Assembly: GCA_014607495.2 (NCBI GenBank)
Contig: CP053152.1
Coordinates: forward strand, 9,779,899-9,843,898
From: Carposina sasakii
Lineage: Eukaryota; Arthropoda; Insecta; Lepidoptera; Carposinidae
DNA: 64,000 nucleotides
Direction of reading: 5' to 3'
Under the pieces are notes generated by a model. The model ran no database searches, was not told the DNA's origin, and worked only from the letters and a program-made list of their open reading frames with translations. Shown piece by piece: positions 12,301 to 27,300 of the stretch. How positions within the stretch are numbered: position 1 is the stretch's first letter; each line of letters begins with the position of its first letter. The position numbers were made by a program, and so were the translations under genes.

Positions 12301-15300
12301 AGCTAATAATAACGATAGTTGCTAAACGAAAAAGGAATTCTGATGAGTTGGGTTTTTACTGGCATTCAAACAAATTCGATAATGAAATAGGTTTTCCTTA
12401 TGAATGAGATTCGACGTGCTTCTTAAATGCACATTTGGAGTTTAAATTAATTCCCTTTTACTAGAGGAAGGCATGTATCTGAAATATGTATTTGCCTTAG
12501 TTTGTGAAAAAACTTTAAAATAAGTGTCACCACCAATGTCGATAACGTTTACTTAGTTTCAGTTGGTTACTACGAGCTTTAAAGCTCATTTGAATAAAAA
12601 CAAGAAACCTCAATTATTATGTTGTTCATCGAAGCACACGAATCCTGTGTGTCTTCCACCTTATTTGATCCTTCATTAGTCGGTAATGAACATAAAATAA
12701 AAGTCATACCTTTTCACTTAGACTCCAACAAAAAAAGACTGTGATAAGCTAAAAATCGTGAAGATATAACAAGTAGGGAGCAAAAAAGCCTAATGCACCG
12801 TTGGGATCATAAAACAAACAAATACGGGGTACAGCTCACGGCGCGCGCGCAGCCGGCTCGGCGGCGGCTCTTTGACCACCAAACAAAAACCTCCCAACTT
12901 TACCTTTTAGGAAGGTTGTTAACTTTTTGATTTATGGTCAATAATAGAGACGCAACACCGTGGGAGACTTCTCGACCACCACAAACACATACAATTTTAA
13001 TGAACCCCTCAGAGCATTATAATAAGACCTTGTTTCGATTAAGATAGACGACGATCCCTTTGTCTCTGCAAATCTGCGAAACGCATTATCTCTGGGTGGT
13101 CGTCCGTACCTGCGCTCGGTAAGTAAATAAAAAACAATTAGCGATGCACTCTTTGATTGTCTGTTTTGGATTTTGAGCAAATCATCATCTTCGCGGTGTA
13201 TTACTTTTATAAGCGTAATAATCGGCTTAAGAGCATTTCAGGCGCCAGGAACGATTGCTATTTATATATATAAATAAATAGCAATCGTTCCTGGCGCCTG
13301 AATATATATCCTTTGTCCGATTACTGATAGTCAAGTGCACATATACGGTAACGAACGCCTTGTTTGTACAATTTCAATATCAGCTTAACCTTGAAAATTG
13401 TGATATACCAACATAAACTAAATGGCCAGTTAAATAAATCACTTTGCTCGATAATCGTCGTCAAGACTAGGTATGGAGCTATAGGCAACTAGTTATTATG
13501 GCAGAGCTCCTTTGTCTGCGGCCAGGCTACTGCGCAACACGTTCTTGTATTGTCGAGTATTGTCGACCGTGTGTGGGCGGTCCGACAGTCTTCCTAGATG
13601 ACATAAAATAGCAAAGAAATAAGTTTATATATAGTTAAAGTCACTCATAGACAATTTAAACGGCATCGAATAAGGAAAATGCATAATTCAAAGAAAACGT
13701 GCACAGTAACTTAAAGCGTTGACTTTTATGCAGTAGCTTTTATTCTGCATAATTCTGGGTGAGCTTTCACAAGTAGGCGTATCTAGTAAATGCAGGTTTA
13801 TCAAAAGTAGATATCTAAATCATACTGTGGTATCTGGTATAAAGTTAATGATTTTAATATTCTTCCTAACGAGCACATCATCACTCAGTATTTATCAGTC
13901 CCTTTTCAACAACGTCTCAATCTTGTCAAATCAAAAGATAATCTGGGTCCGAAATCCAGCCTAAAACTACTATTGGGTAATTATAAATTATAAACATAGG
14001 CAATAAAACGATAGATTGGAATGCGCCGGCGATTTTCAAAAGGCGATTAGAAGACTCATCTCGTAAATAACTATTATTTCATATGAGATTTAATAAACTT
14101 GTTAGGGTTTGGAAGCGTAGGTGAAATTGCTTGGTTTTTTGGTCTTATTCGTTCGCGTGTCGGCGTGTGTTTGTTTTGTATGGGATGGTGGTTGTTTTTT
14201 GCCGTGGTTACCTCTGGGTGGGCGCAGCGCGAGACATGGCTCCGCCGCCGTACGCCCGGCAATTATATTCGTGAGCAAGCACACTCCCTCCGGTGGGAAA
14301 AGGCACCGAGAAATGGGAATGAATTCCTTACTGTCATTTTTTTAAAAATTTATTTATCACAGTTGCTTTATTGAATGGCACTTAACGTATAATGAGTCGA
14401 GGTAGGGGTTCGATTGTGAGAAATTATCTCGGAAAAGCGTTGCATTGGCTGTTTCCTTATGATATACGAGTACAGCTACACATAATACGCGGGATGTAAC
14501 TGACAGACTCTATATAGGGAAGACGAGACTTGTATAATTTATGTCGTACCTACTTAGGTGTTGTACGGTTTCTATATGTTTCTACCCTGTTTGTCTTGTT
14601 CATGGAGAAGGAATAAAAGACTTTTATTTCTTCTTAATGGTCTTATTGCATAGTATCTGCGTGTGAATGTGTGTAAACTACAAATAACGACTTATTCTAT
14701 TCTGTATAAATAAAACCTATTCTATTCCCTAAATAGGGTTTTCTGTGATTATACTGTGATCTTGTTAGATAAAAACTCAAAAGCTTCAAGAAAATACCAA
14801 CTCACCATCACAAACCGGGCAGTTGTAATGAGTATGCCGCTGATGCTTCGGCCGATGGCACGGCGAGTAGCACTCCGGCCTGGATATGGTTATGACGCCG
14901 GCCTCGCACCGCAGCAAGCTCCCGTTCTCCGTCCATTCGGTGTGGGAAACGTGCTCGGTGCCGTTGTACCAGCAGCCCTTGCAGCGGAAGCAGCACCCTT
15001 CGCGCGGCAGCACTACCGCACAGTCGTCGAACATGCCGCACTCCTCCGCACCGTCGCACTTCACGAAACCGTTCTGTGGGAATAGATGTTTGTGACTATG
15101 AATTTATATTTTCATACATTCATACAATATACACGCGACATCTTAAAATGAGGTAACCAGATATGTGGGATCACAATAAAATCCTACAGCCACGTTTAGC
15201 ATTACTATAGCTATTTTAAAAGCTTTTTAGCATCATGATACTAGTGCCTACGTTACGTTGAAAGCTCTTTTTATACAGGATGTTTTTTCGTTGCCACCCT

Positions 15301-18300
15301 TAACGAAGGGTACGTACTCTATACATCAAATAAAGTAAGTTTATGCCAAAAAAAAATGCTCTGAAACTAGGTAATTTTTTTTGAAAATAAAAAATTTTGA
15401 TTACTTGATCGGGCGAAATTTATAGTGTCCAGTGTTTATGATAGTTTTTTCATAGACAGATATTAATTATTTCTCGTGAAAAAATCTTGCTACACGCGTC
15501 AATGTGCATTTATGCAGAAAAACGCAGTCTATTTACTTAACTTTGGACCCTAATATTTAGGAAACCAGACAGTTCCCAGGTATGCTTCCATGGAGAAAAA
15601 TGATCGTGATGATGAGGAGATTCCGTAGTTTTTTTTTCTAATTCACTTAGTTGACACTAAAGGTACTCTATATCAATATTAAATTAATTTGAAATTTAAT
15701 ATTGAGTTTTTTGTTCTACGGTCTTATTGGAGAATTGCAAACCAATTAAATTCCATTAGGGGAACCTACCTTATTATTATCATACAGCAATAAAGTACCT
15801 ATTTAAAAATTTTATTATCATCAAATAACTTTGGATAACAAGGAAACTCGTGTTTTTACGATTTTAATATATTTTTTATGCGCCAATTATAACGAACTTG
15901 GGGATTTTGATTGTAAATACGGAAATATGGATTGTTTTATTGTCATTCTTTTGTTTACGTATTTATTTTATTTTGTGATTCGCCTTATAAGTATGGTAAG
16001 TATTTCTGTTAGTATTGGGCAAGTTAGCATTACCTTTTAATTATTTATTAGGGTAATTACAGTGTATCACACATTTTAATATTCAGTTACCTCTAAACCT
16101 GTATAGGTTACCTACCTAACCTACCTACTAATAATTTGGGTTTGGATTAGATTTTGATTCATGTTTAATTTTTAATATCTATCAAACTACATATTTAAAA
16201 AATTGTAAAGAAAATTTTCTTAGGGGTTACATTTTATCATCATCTAAATCATAATAATTGTAGCCTTAAAATAGTAGCCAAGTACAAAGAAGGTACGAGT
16301 ACATAAATAACAAATAATTCTGCAAACAAACAGTAACAATAATAAAATTTCCCAAGGTTAATCAGTCATTTTGCTCGGCCGTGCTAAAGATATATTACTT
16401 ATACCTACTCCAGTTTAAGTGATATTTGTATGCTAAAGCCATCGTTACATTATGATTTCATAAAACGTGGCCGTTTTACAACTGGACAATCAGCCGTTGG
16501 TAACTGACTCAGGTAGCTTTTTAGGAAAACTACTAAGTAATAAACTAAATCTTTGGCTATCTTAAGGTAATAAAAAATATACTCGATAGCGCAGTTGGTT
16601 AGAGCGAAAGCACGGTTTGCGAGAGGTCGTGAGTTCAAATCTCACTCAGGTGAAAAAAAAAATCATTTCTTTATTTTTATAATAAATAATAATCTAATCA
16701 AATAATCTGCCTGTTAACTTTGATGCTGTCTTTCTCTAAAAGTTAATTTAAGATAAGGAAATTACAAACTTTATTAATTAGATCCATAGATGTACCTACT
16801 GCTTCTGAATTAATCAGATCATTGGAAAAAAATCTGTCCTAAACTATGCCTATATCATATAAAGCATTTACTGAATTGTTAAATTATTATATTCTTGGGC
16901 AGATTTTTTTATAAGTCAGATAGCCTATCTGAAAGATAATTTTGATACTGTCTTTATCTTGACAAAGTTTTAGAAAAATTTAGGATTAGAAATTATTCTT
17001 CAAATAGGCCATCTGACCATTGAAAAAAATTGGACTAATAGTCTATTTAGAAGCTGAAATATTTTCTTTATCCTTGTTAGCTACTCGAAATATTTAACGT
17101 GATTATTAAATGAAACAAATATTAAAGCTCTCAAGGAATCCAAGTAAGTTAATATGTACGCTGACAATAATATAAGATAATATTTGCTCAAATCTGTATA
17201 CTTATAAACGTTTTAACGCCAAACAACGTTTACATAAATATCTTATTAAGGTGGATATTTAATATACTTATTAGTTATAGTGGACTCCCGCGACTTCGTC
17301 CGCGTGGACTACAGAAAAAACAAAATGTCGAAATTATCCGGGATAAAAGGTAGCCTATATGTTAAGTGGGACCTGTCACAATATATTGCTGAAAACTGCA
17401 TCGAAATCGATTCAGCCGTTTCTGAGATTAGCGTGCACAAACGCACAGACAAACCGACAAACAGACAAATATTCAAAAAATCATTATTTTGAGTACTATT
17501 GCGTTGATAAAGGTCTCCTATAATATTTTTTCTCGTATATCTTCCATGGGCAGACAGCGATCCGTTACATTTTTATTATGTGTATAGATTATGTAATTGG
17601 TGCTCTGCCTACCCCGTAAGGGATAAAGGCGTGATTATATGTATTATGTAATAATAGTAACATTACGTTTTAAGTTTGGTAAGTGTGTACCGACCAAGGT
17701 AATAACTAACATGAACGTATAAAGAACTTATTACGTTCATGGGTAATAATATTAATATTATAATATGCACACACTACACAACACATTAACCTAGTCCCAC
17801 ACTCATTTGAGGTTATTCTGTTACCTAGCAGCTATGATACAGGTCCGTAGTAAGAGTCAAATCACTGTCGTATTTTATCATCATCTAATTCTTATTCGGT
17901 TTTAAACTATATTTGAGTCTTGTACGTTAGTTCGTACTGTGCTGATGTGGGGCTTCACTAGAATACAGCAGCTGCATCTCCTTCCGTGCATGTACTCGTA
18001 GTGAGTCGAGTAAGAAACTCGAACTTTCACTCAGGTATTACTTGCCACTTACATTATCTATTTGTCACTGATCGTAAACGTGACTTTAGGATTACGTCCG
18101 CGATCCTGCAGTCCTTGTTACACCCCATTCTTGGGAACACAGTCGCATCCAGCAATAAACTATCATCAGCAATCTCGAAACACATTATTACGAAGAACAA
18201 TGCAACTGAAAAGCGTGGGAAAATAATCCGTACGGAATTGATTCCTCGAATTTTTCGTACTATAGTTTTTGGGTGAATTACACATTACCTCGAGGTCATC

Positions 18301-21300
18301 TCCTCAGCTTTGTTTATTGTCTTTCAGTACTCCGGCCGAATTTCAAGAGCGGCCCGCTTTGAACTAACCCCTCAATAGCGAAATATTTACATTACGCGTC
18401 GGATAAAAATAAATTTACCAATTAGTCTGTCGACTGGCCATTACTTGCTATAATGTTTAATGCTCTACTTTATTGAACAGAGGTTTTCTAGGTAAGTAGA
18501 TACTACATGGTACGACCGAGGTAGTGCGAGGTCTCCCTTTGTAGTTGGATAGAAAAGTACATTAAAAGTGTCGCTATGGGAATCCTACCGAAAAAATGAT
18601 AGATGTTGCCAAGAAGAGGCCATAACAGCTTGTACGTACTATCAAAGATGTAGAGTGTTTATCTAACTTAGCTCGCCTTAATTCTACAAGGTCTAGCTTC
18701 ATAAACACTACATCTCCTTTGCCATTTCGCCACCTTTACCTAAGCGCAAGGAGAAAAACTTATTCACTTTTCTGCTATCTATAGACACATTAGTTCTTGT
18801 AGTAACGATGAAAAGGCCTACACTAATATTTCAGACACAAAATTTGTTTAGTCTTATTGAGTAAGTAGTTATAAATATTATACCGTTAAAATAAAGACAA
18901 AAATAACAATTCAACCTACTTAGACAACAAACCGCAATAATAGGTAGGTACGATACAGAACCAATGAATCAGTTTTATTTATCGTTGTATTCTATATCGT
19001 CTTGTCGTCTTTAGTCTCTTGTAGTCCACCGCTGGACGTAGGCCACCCCCAGGGCATGCCACAAGGCTACTAAACAAGGCTGCCAAAGGGAGATTTTGCC
19101 CATAGTCACCACATTTCTATATGAAATCAGATAAATAGAATAAACCTACTAAATCCTCCAAGAAACTAAATTTTTATGAGCTGATCTGGACTATAAACTG
19201 GACAATAGGTACCTTGTAATGATAAACATGTCGATATAAAACAGCACGTTACGCAACACGGGTGTCCTGCAGATACCTACATATACGTAGCCGTGATAAG
19301 GGCCACGGGTCCTGGTTTCGGTGGCCGCCACACCACTTCCCGTACAGATAGTGACGTGCTGGACTTCCTGGACTTTTGCGCAATGCCACGCTTTCAGAGG
19401 TGGATCCCGTTCATTCATATTGACATAGCGAATTAATACAAAGAATAAAATGCATAGGTACGAGTACTATACAGGATGTTTGTGACAGCCAGACAAGTAT
19501 TGATACCATGACTTCAGACCATCTGAGGTGGAAAACACTAAAAATTTTCGCAGAAAAATTCCAAAAAATTTCGTTTTTTTTTTTCATATTTTCAGAAAAA
19601 AAATAGTTTAGTTCGTTTAATTAGGCCTTAGTGAATTAAATTATTTATCAACATTAAATATTTACAAAAAGGTAGAAATTTCTATAATTAACTTAAAAAC
19701 TACTTAGGGCTAGCGTGTATATGGGAGATCGGTCGACCAGTTCCGGTTTCACAGATTGGTCAACCGATCTCCGTTATCAGGTAGCGTGCCTAAAATGCTG
19801 GCTGCGTTGCCGCGCTGGATTGCTATACTTATTCTTTGGCCTAAGTAGCAGCCAGCATTTTGGTCACGTGTGGACTCCACGAGCCGCCCGGCCAGGTCCT
19901 TGTAGAATTGGAGCGCCGCTGGTCCCCAAGGGCCCAACGTTTCCACGCCAAATAGCGTAAATAAGTGGCCCCTGTCGAGGCTAGAATATTTACGCCGTTT
20001 GAGGGATTCCGCAGCTTCGACAGCGCCGCCTGCTTTTTGCGACATTTCAGAAAGGTAAGAAGTTAAAAAGTTTAACTGGCGTATCTACGCATGTAGCGTC
20101 CCACACTAGAGGGTGTCCCATCTTCCATGGTATGAGTGTCTAGCCGTCATCGCGCGTTAGGCCGATTGGCTCTAGCAGCGCAGCTATATTCGCGGTTCCT
20201 AAGGCCGGACGGATGACATAATTAATTGCGTTATGGCGCGCTATGCGGCCGGCGCTTCTACAGCAGGATAGCCCATGGTGACCGAGGCGCTCCACCATTT
20301 CACCATAGGCGCATCGGTGGGGCACTATACATGGGGCACCGATGCGCAGTGAAACCGCCACGCGGAATGTGTTGTTGTCCAGTAGCGTTAGTTAGATTAG
20401 AATGCATTAAAAATAAAATGCCCTTAAAAAAGGTTCAAAAACCTTATCGACCTAATTGCAAGTTATCCAAAAAACAGCAATGTGTCAAACAATAACCAAT
20501 AATCCCATTTAATTAGATCGTCCGATACAATTGGCGCGGAGAGCAAAGATGACTGACAATCAAATCAAAAATACATTTCCTGCGAGTTATAACACTGTCG
20601 TATACCTCAGTAGAGTGGTACTTGTTCAGTATTTTAGTATTTGCCTGGCTGTCCGTGTGTCCTACGTAGAGACAGAATGTAATTTTGTAGAATACAAGGT
20701 TTGAATAGGTATTATGCTTTATTTTTTACTGCAGACTGAATTTGAGGGAGCTATGCAGGTAAAATAAATAGAAGATGGATTCATCCATGTTTATTGTCAA
20801 ATACTCGTAAGTTACGCTCTAGACTATATAGTAAGTTTAGTTCTATATCATTAGATATAGAGACAGTATACCTCACATAGTAGGAAAAACTTTGAGAGGT
20901 AAATCAGCCCATGACTCCCAGTTGATATCCTGGAATCTTCCATCGGATACACATTAATTTCCCCATATACAAAGCTTTTGTTTTTGATGCTTGCGATGGA
21001 AGTTAAAGAATTAGTTCGGTGTAGTTAGATAACGCATGGGCGACACCCGTAGCACTTGCTACGAGACCCACAATTTTTATTATAGCCAAAGATATAGTGT
21101 AGAATAAATTGTTTTGAAATTCTAACAATTTCACTAGAAACCGATGACTGAATCAACCCTCAAAATTAATGTTTTACAAGTCTTATTTTTTTAAATCTTA
21201 GGGTAACTTTTGAGATTAATCGATGCTACGCTTTATTTTCTTGAAGTCGCTACTACTCATATATTTTGCTATCGATGTGGATTCAATCCACTGTAAAATT

Positions 21301-24300
21301 TTGCGGTTGTTGATTCCTTTTTAATTGTAAAAAACGATTACTTTAAAAACGACTTATTCGCTAGAAAGGCAACAAATAATGGAGGCCGATATTTCGTTTA
21401 TATTTTGGAATTGTTTTAAAGTATTATGAGCATAAACTTAAATGTAAATGATTGCACAAAATCGATTCGCACTCTAATAAATTGCTTAAAAGCACCAACA
21501 TTTGCATATATGTACGTAATAATGTCAAAATTCTATAAAAAAAAAATCCCCGATGATGAGTGTCGTTAAGTGCTGCTATAAATTCAGAGAGGTTTTAAAA
21601 GCCAAAAATATTACCCAAAACCGTAGGTATTAAGATAACTTCAAATTTATTTGTAGAATTACCAGTCCCTTGTTGAGTCGTGCATACGCGGACGTTCTTG
21701 GCATCCATTTTAAATATTTATCTCGCGATTTGCATAATACAGTTCGCCCAGACAGCTCGGCTCTGTGTGACTCTGCCATGTCGTTTATGGGTATGTACTA
21801 CCGCTGAACACTACTACGCCATCTGTCTACTCGCAAACTCTCTTTGTCTTTTACTATATAGGTACCTACAACTGAAATAGACCTACTAAAGGCTTGTGAG
21901 GCCCTTCCATTTGTAACCTACCCACTACCTGTACATGTATTAAATTGAAACTATCACATACGGTCATATAAAACCTCATGTCTCAAGAAGGTGGTGCAAA
22001 ATGTACCACCTTGCCTCCGTAGACCCTAACGGTCACGATCACATATAATATGTATTGTGATAGATAAATAAGTAAAGACCGTCCTAAAATATTATTATTA
22101 TTAACGCTTATTGTTTCTGAGACTGCAAATAAAAAATATTATGCTGAAAACCGTGATCGATGTTGTTACTAAAGTGTACTTAATAAAAATAGTTATCTAT
22201 TTCAAGCTCTTCAAAAAGTACGCGTGGGCAAGAAGTCTAAAAGTGAATTTATCTGCACTTGCCTGCAGTTAAATTAGTACAGCACAGAAAATATACCTTC
22301 ACTACAGTTCTCTACAAGCATTATCCGAGGAATTGTGCTGTATTTCGCAATTAAATAAATTAATTGACTTAAGGCGATATAGCACGCGTGGAAGTTGCTT
22401 GCATAGTTTTAAAAGGCACAATGCTTTATAGAATTTGGAACTTGCTTAGTTTGGAAACCATAAAAATTTTATTTCTTACCTTTCTAAGTTAATTAATAAA
22501 TAGAACCTTTAATTAGTGTTATTTATTATATAATTTTATTACTTTTCATTTTCATGAACCCTTGGTTTTGTTAAATAAAAAACTCATTAAACAGTTCTGG
22601 GTTTTCGTTAATAACACAAGCAATAAGTTTATATTTGTGATAAATCGCCTTAATTAGCAGTTTAGTAGCAAGTAAGTATATACTGGTTGATTGTATGTAA
22701 TTGTATCTAGGCAAGTAAGCGATCCCGGGCGACAGCAAGGCCGAATGTGGGCAGCCAAGAGATGTCGCCAATACTTCAATGCCCTAAGCTAGAACCTTGT
22801 AGTGTTGGCTATAGGCCTCAAAATGGTATAATATTCGATCATTCATATGATATTGTCGACCATACACACTGGCGCCTTAGGCTTTAGTATGTTTTTTATT
22901 GCAATTTTGTGCGTGTTTTAGTTTTTTGCACTATTCTTCGCTATTCTTGAATATTTGCATGTGTTACGAAATGTTATTTGAGATCTGAATATGTTACAAC
23001 CTAATAAGCAATCACATACATAATTCTCTTAGACACCTCTTTTCTACCTACAGACCTACATATGTACTACCTAAACCAGAAGAATATATCCAATACCTAA
23101 ATACAGACTAAGGCTTTAGTTTAGTCATCGCTAATACGAATCAAACAGTATGTACCTAATCTTATTTCAATTTTATTATTGCTTGAATCATAGTCGACTG
23201 AATTCTTCCGAAAAATGATTCACACTAACAGCAGTTATAATTTTCTTATATTGGTTACTAAACTACCTGCCCCGCTCTTTTTTACACAGACAAAATATTG
23301 TTCCCTATTTACAAGATTTTCTTCAATATTCAAATAAACTTTATATCTTAATATTTTTGTAAACATGGAGTCAACATATATTTGGTGTACCTATTATCAA
23401 GCCTTCTGCCTTCTACTAAGCTTTTTTTTTTAACGTTAAAGACACAAATACCTACTTAAGACCATTTTATGGGATCCGTACCCGAAAACTTTACCCTATT
23501 GTTTTGCCTACGCTGCTGTGCGTATGTCCGTCTAGCGATCATCGTCGGCTATAAAATTTTCACACAGATATATCTCTGCTGTCGCTATAACAATAAATAA
23601 TATGGCTCCCATACAACAAACATGACTTTTTTGCCATTTTATAGATAAATGTACGTACGGAACCATCGTAAATCATCCTCACAGCCATTTTCAGAAAAAT
23701 CCGGTTTAGAGCAGGAAAATGGTTATACTCGGAAACTTCAACGAAACGTGTTTTGAGCCTTTCTTGTAATAGACGTAGAATATACATATTCAGACTTCAT
23801 AGAAAATCTATCTGTAAACATTAGCTCTACCTTTCTATATTTACTTACATTAAGTATCACAAATACCTGTTCGGTAGTAGTGGTTAGTGTTGCATGGTAG
23901 AGTTACAAATATAAGCAACATATAAGTATTAGTAGGAAGGATAATCATTTCAGCCACAAAATCATTCTCTCGAACATTATTGTGACATTCCTTGGGCTTC
24001 AACATTTTAAAAAATCAAACATGTAACTTGTTTATGGTATTCTTAAAATCAAGACCAACAAAACATAACAATGCAAATTATGTGCGACGTAAAAAGGCTA
24101 GAGCTAGAACCGGTAGAGCGGCATACCTCGAAGGTTTGCCACCTGCTGTGCTCACCCACTTTCATAGGCATCCCTTAAGTGCATGATAGTCGACTAATCT
24201 GAGGTTTTACTTGACAATTTTCCGATATAATAATCCATGCATATCGTAAAAATCGACTAGGAACTCATTCGCTCAGGCGATGAGCCAGCAACTTGGCACT

Positions 24301-27300
24301 ATGATTTACATCTATTCCAGCTATGTCAAACGTGACTGTGGGATCTCCTTTATGATCCTAGAGTATTTTTTGCCAGTGTCTAGAACACAGCCGTATCTAT
24401 ATGTAGGTACAGCCCGTTGTCGTTACATCCATGTATTGCCTATCCCTATATCGAGGTTATATAGAAGAAGAAGTAAGCTTGCATACATACTTCGATGTAT
24501 GTAGCCAATACATAGACTGCTTTTACTTATATACATACATACATATAATCACGCCTTTATCCCTTACGGGGTAGGCAGAGCACCAAGGGCCGATAGAACC
24601 ACATGGTGCCAATTCTCACCAATTTTAAGGTATAATTGGCTTTTACTTGTTGCTATCTAATAATGGATGGCTGTATAAAAACTAAATATACTAACTATAG
24701 TTATTGAAAAACGAAAAAACCTCTGTCTAAGTTAAGAACAATGGTATAGAAGGCATTAGCGCTTGTAAAATAGAAAAAAAAAAACTAAAATAGAAATTAA
24801 GTCGAATGAAGATGTAACTATATGCAGCAAATACGAGTAAATGCTCAGTTGCTTAGTTAGCATTGTTTGCCAAATTGTTGACCAATTGGTGCAGTTGGTA
24901 GTTATTTACGAGTACTACCAATTGGTTATTACTAGTACCTAACCCACATCACAATACCTTAGGGGACTAGGTTTGTACTATAAAGTGTGTGATTAAAAAA
25001 TGTAGCTAAACTAGTAGTAGGTAACTCCAAACATTATCTGTATGAAACGTAAAGCTCTAGAAAATTTCTCGCTACACATAAAACCACACACCGTTTTATG
25101 CCATCATTCCACAACCCTACCGTCCAATTAAACTTACAACAAAGTAATATTTATGTTCGAATTTATGCGAGATTTCAATTCCCCCAACCCTAGCTTCACC
25201 GATTATTACAAGAAAAGTAGTACATAGTAAGTACAGGGCCGCAATTTACCTGTAACTATAAAGTACAATTTACGAGTTATTAATAGAGTAGCCTTCGCAA
25301 GGCAGCAACAAATGTAGAGGGCGCCATCTGTAACTATGTTTATAATCGAATATATCTATGCAATACCATTACTTAATTATGTACCACCAACGCGGGGTAA
25401 CAAACGTTAGAAATTACTAACTCTGATTCAATTAAATTGTCATGAACGACTCTAGTAACTGTTATTAGGTGTAGCGGTATTTTACATTCTCGTTTATTAA
25501 ATACGCCTTTATCGAATAAACTTTCGATTAGTTCGCGACTTTATTATGTAGTTGCATGAAAGACAATGATAAATAAGGCATCATTTATAATTTTTACCTT
25601 TTCTGCATATTGCTGTACCCATACATGCAGGGTGTAGGTGACAGCCAGGCAAATACTGAAATGCTGGACTAGTACCATTGTGTTGAGTTATACGACAGTG
25701 TTATTTTTCGCAGGAAATGTATTTTTGATTTGATTCTCCGGTCCAATTGTGTCGGGCGATCCTGTGACTAATTAAATGGGTTTATAGGATATTGTATGAC
25801 AAATTGCTGTTTTTTGGATCACTTGAAACTCTCCTAATGAGTTGATCAGACATTAAAACTTTTTGAAGGCAACTTTTTTTTTAAATCATGTTTTGGCTAA
25901 AATTTTATTTTGTTATCTATTATCTAAGGCCTAATTAAACTAACTAAGTACCTCCTATTTAAAAACAATACACCCTATTCTGCAATATAAGCTAGCAACT
26001 AGTTACTAATCATTTACATCTGTCCACCTTTGCTAAGCGTGGCTATGTTACTCGTGTAGGAACTCTTTATGATCCTGTAGTGGCTACCCCATTTCGGGAA
26101 TACGTCATATCTATACAGGATGACAGCCAGGCAAATATTAATACCATGACTTCAGACCATAATTCTGAGGCGGAAAACACTGAAAATTTTCGCAGGAAAA
26201 TTCCAAAAATTTCCGTAATTCTTTTCATAATTTCAGGGAAAAAATTGTTTAACTACCTACATCACGATCATCTCGTACTTGATAGTACAGGACCGAACTC
26301 TGGGCAGGTCAGGTTAGGTTAGTACCCAAAACTTTTAATTTATTTGCATGAAAGTTATACAATAACCTGTAACTTACACGGCCATAGATGGGTTATAGAA
26401 CTTGTAGACCAGATAATGTCTACTTTAATCAAGATCAGTCCATGCACGTAGGTAGAATATAGTAAATCTAGCGAATTGTGTCACCCATAAAGACGAAGTC
26501 ACACACAAATGTAAATTTACACAATAAAACTGAAGCACCACTTTAACGTCTAGAACATTTATTGAATCTTCAACGAATACGAATCGAAAAGATGCAAAAC
26601 TTCATTTCACAGTTCCAAGACAACGTTAGTAAAATCTTCGACAGGACTTGATTATATTTATCTCTAATGAAATACTCGTAGATTAGAATCCGAACTTAAT
26701 TTTATACATTAAAGACTCATGTGGACTTTACAATAAATTAAATGACTTTAGGAAATAAAAGAGCTTAGTCAATATTTTTGTTTTCTTTAAAATTTCTGTT
26801 TAGCCCCAAGTCAGTAAGTTTATGCACTACTAGGCAGCCTTCTCGCATAACGTAAAAGTGAAATAATACCTATAAAAGCTTTTCTATTTCATAGCGTAAA
26901 CCAAAATGCATTTAACAAGTACCTAACCAGCCCATATAATGACGTATTATTTCGAATATTAACAAAAGAAAGACCCTAACAAAGTATACCATAAATCTCA
27001 ATCATGAAAAACACACAAACTTAATTAACCCACTCTACGGACATTACGTACCTACCATCTAACAAGAAGATTGATAAATCATAAAAATTCCATCAAGAAT
27101 TGGGCGATGCATCCAATCGTTCGTTATGTGATACGCGACAAAAAAGCCCATTAGGTAAGTAAATGTATATTTTAATACAGAATAAGCGATAAATCACACG
27201 ATGGGCTTTCGAATTCCGCGCAAGTCATCCAGCGAGGTGAGATCGACTGGGAAATACCACTCACATATATATATACATAGTACATAGGCTTAAATACATA

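Larger units (their letters stand above)
10331..14805. other. crossveinless-2 intron 3
   Basis: Contains the RTE/SINE-type repeat at 11816-12067, a small palindrome at 10902-10935, a GC-rich patch at 12838-12885 and the perfect hairpin at 13237-13302. The block GGGAGGTTTTTGTT near 10386 recurs inverted near 12880, with a further GGTGGTCA match. The 14100-14290 segment is GC-richer but no exon could be built from it. Confidence 0.6.

Noticed and set aside
14756..15095. Open frames on the plus strand opposite crossveinless-2 coding exon 3
   Set aside because: They are antisense shadows of a GC-rich VWC exon; the minus strand has the cysteine pattern and splice sites.
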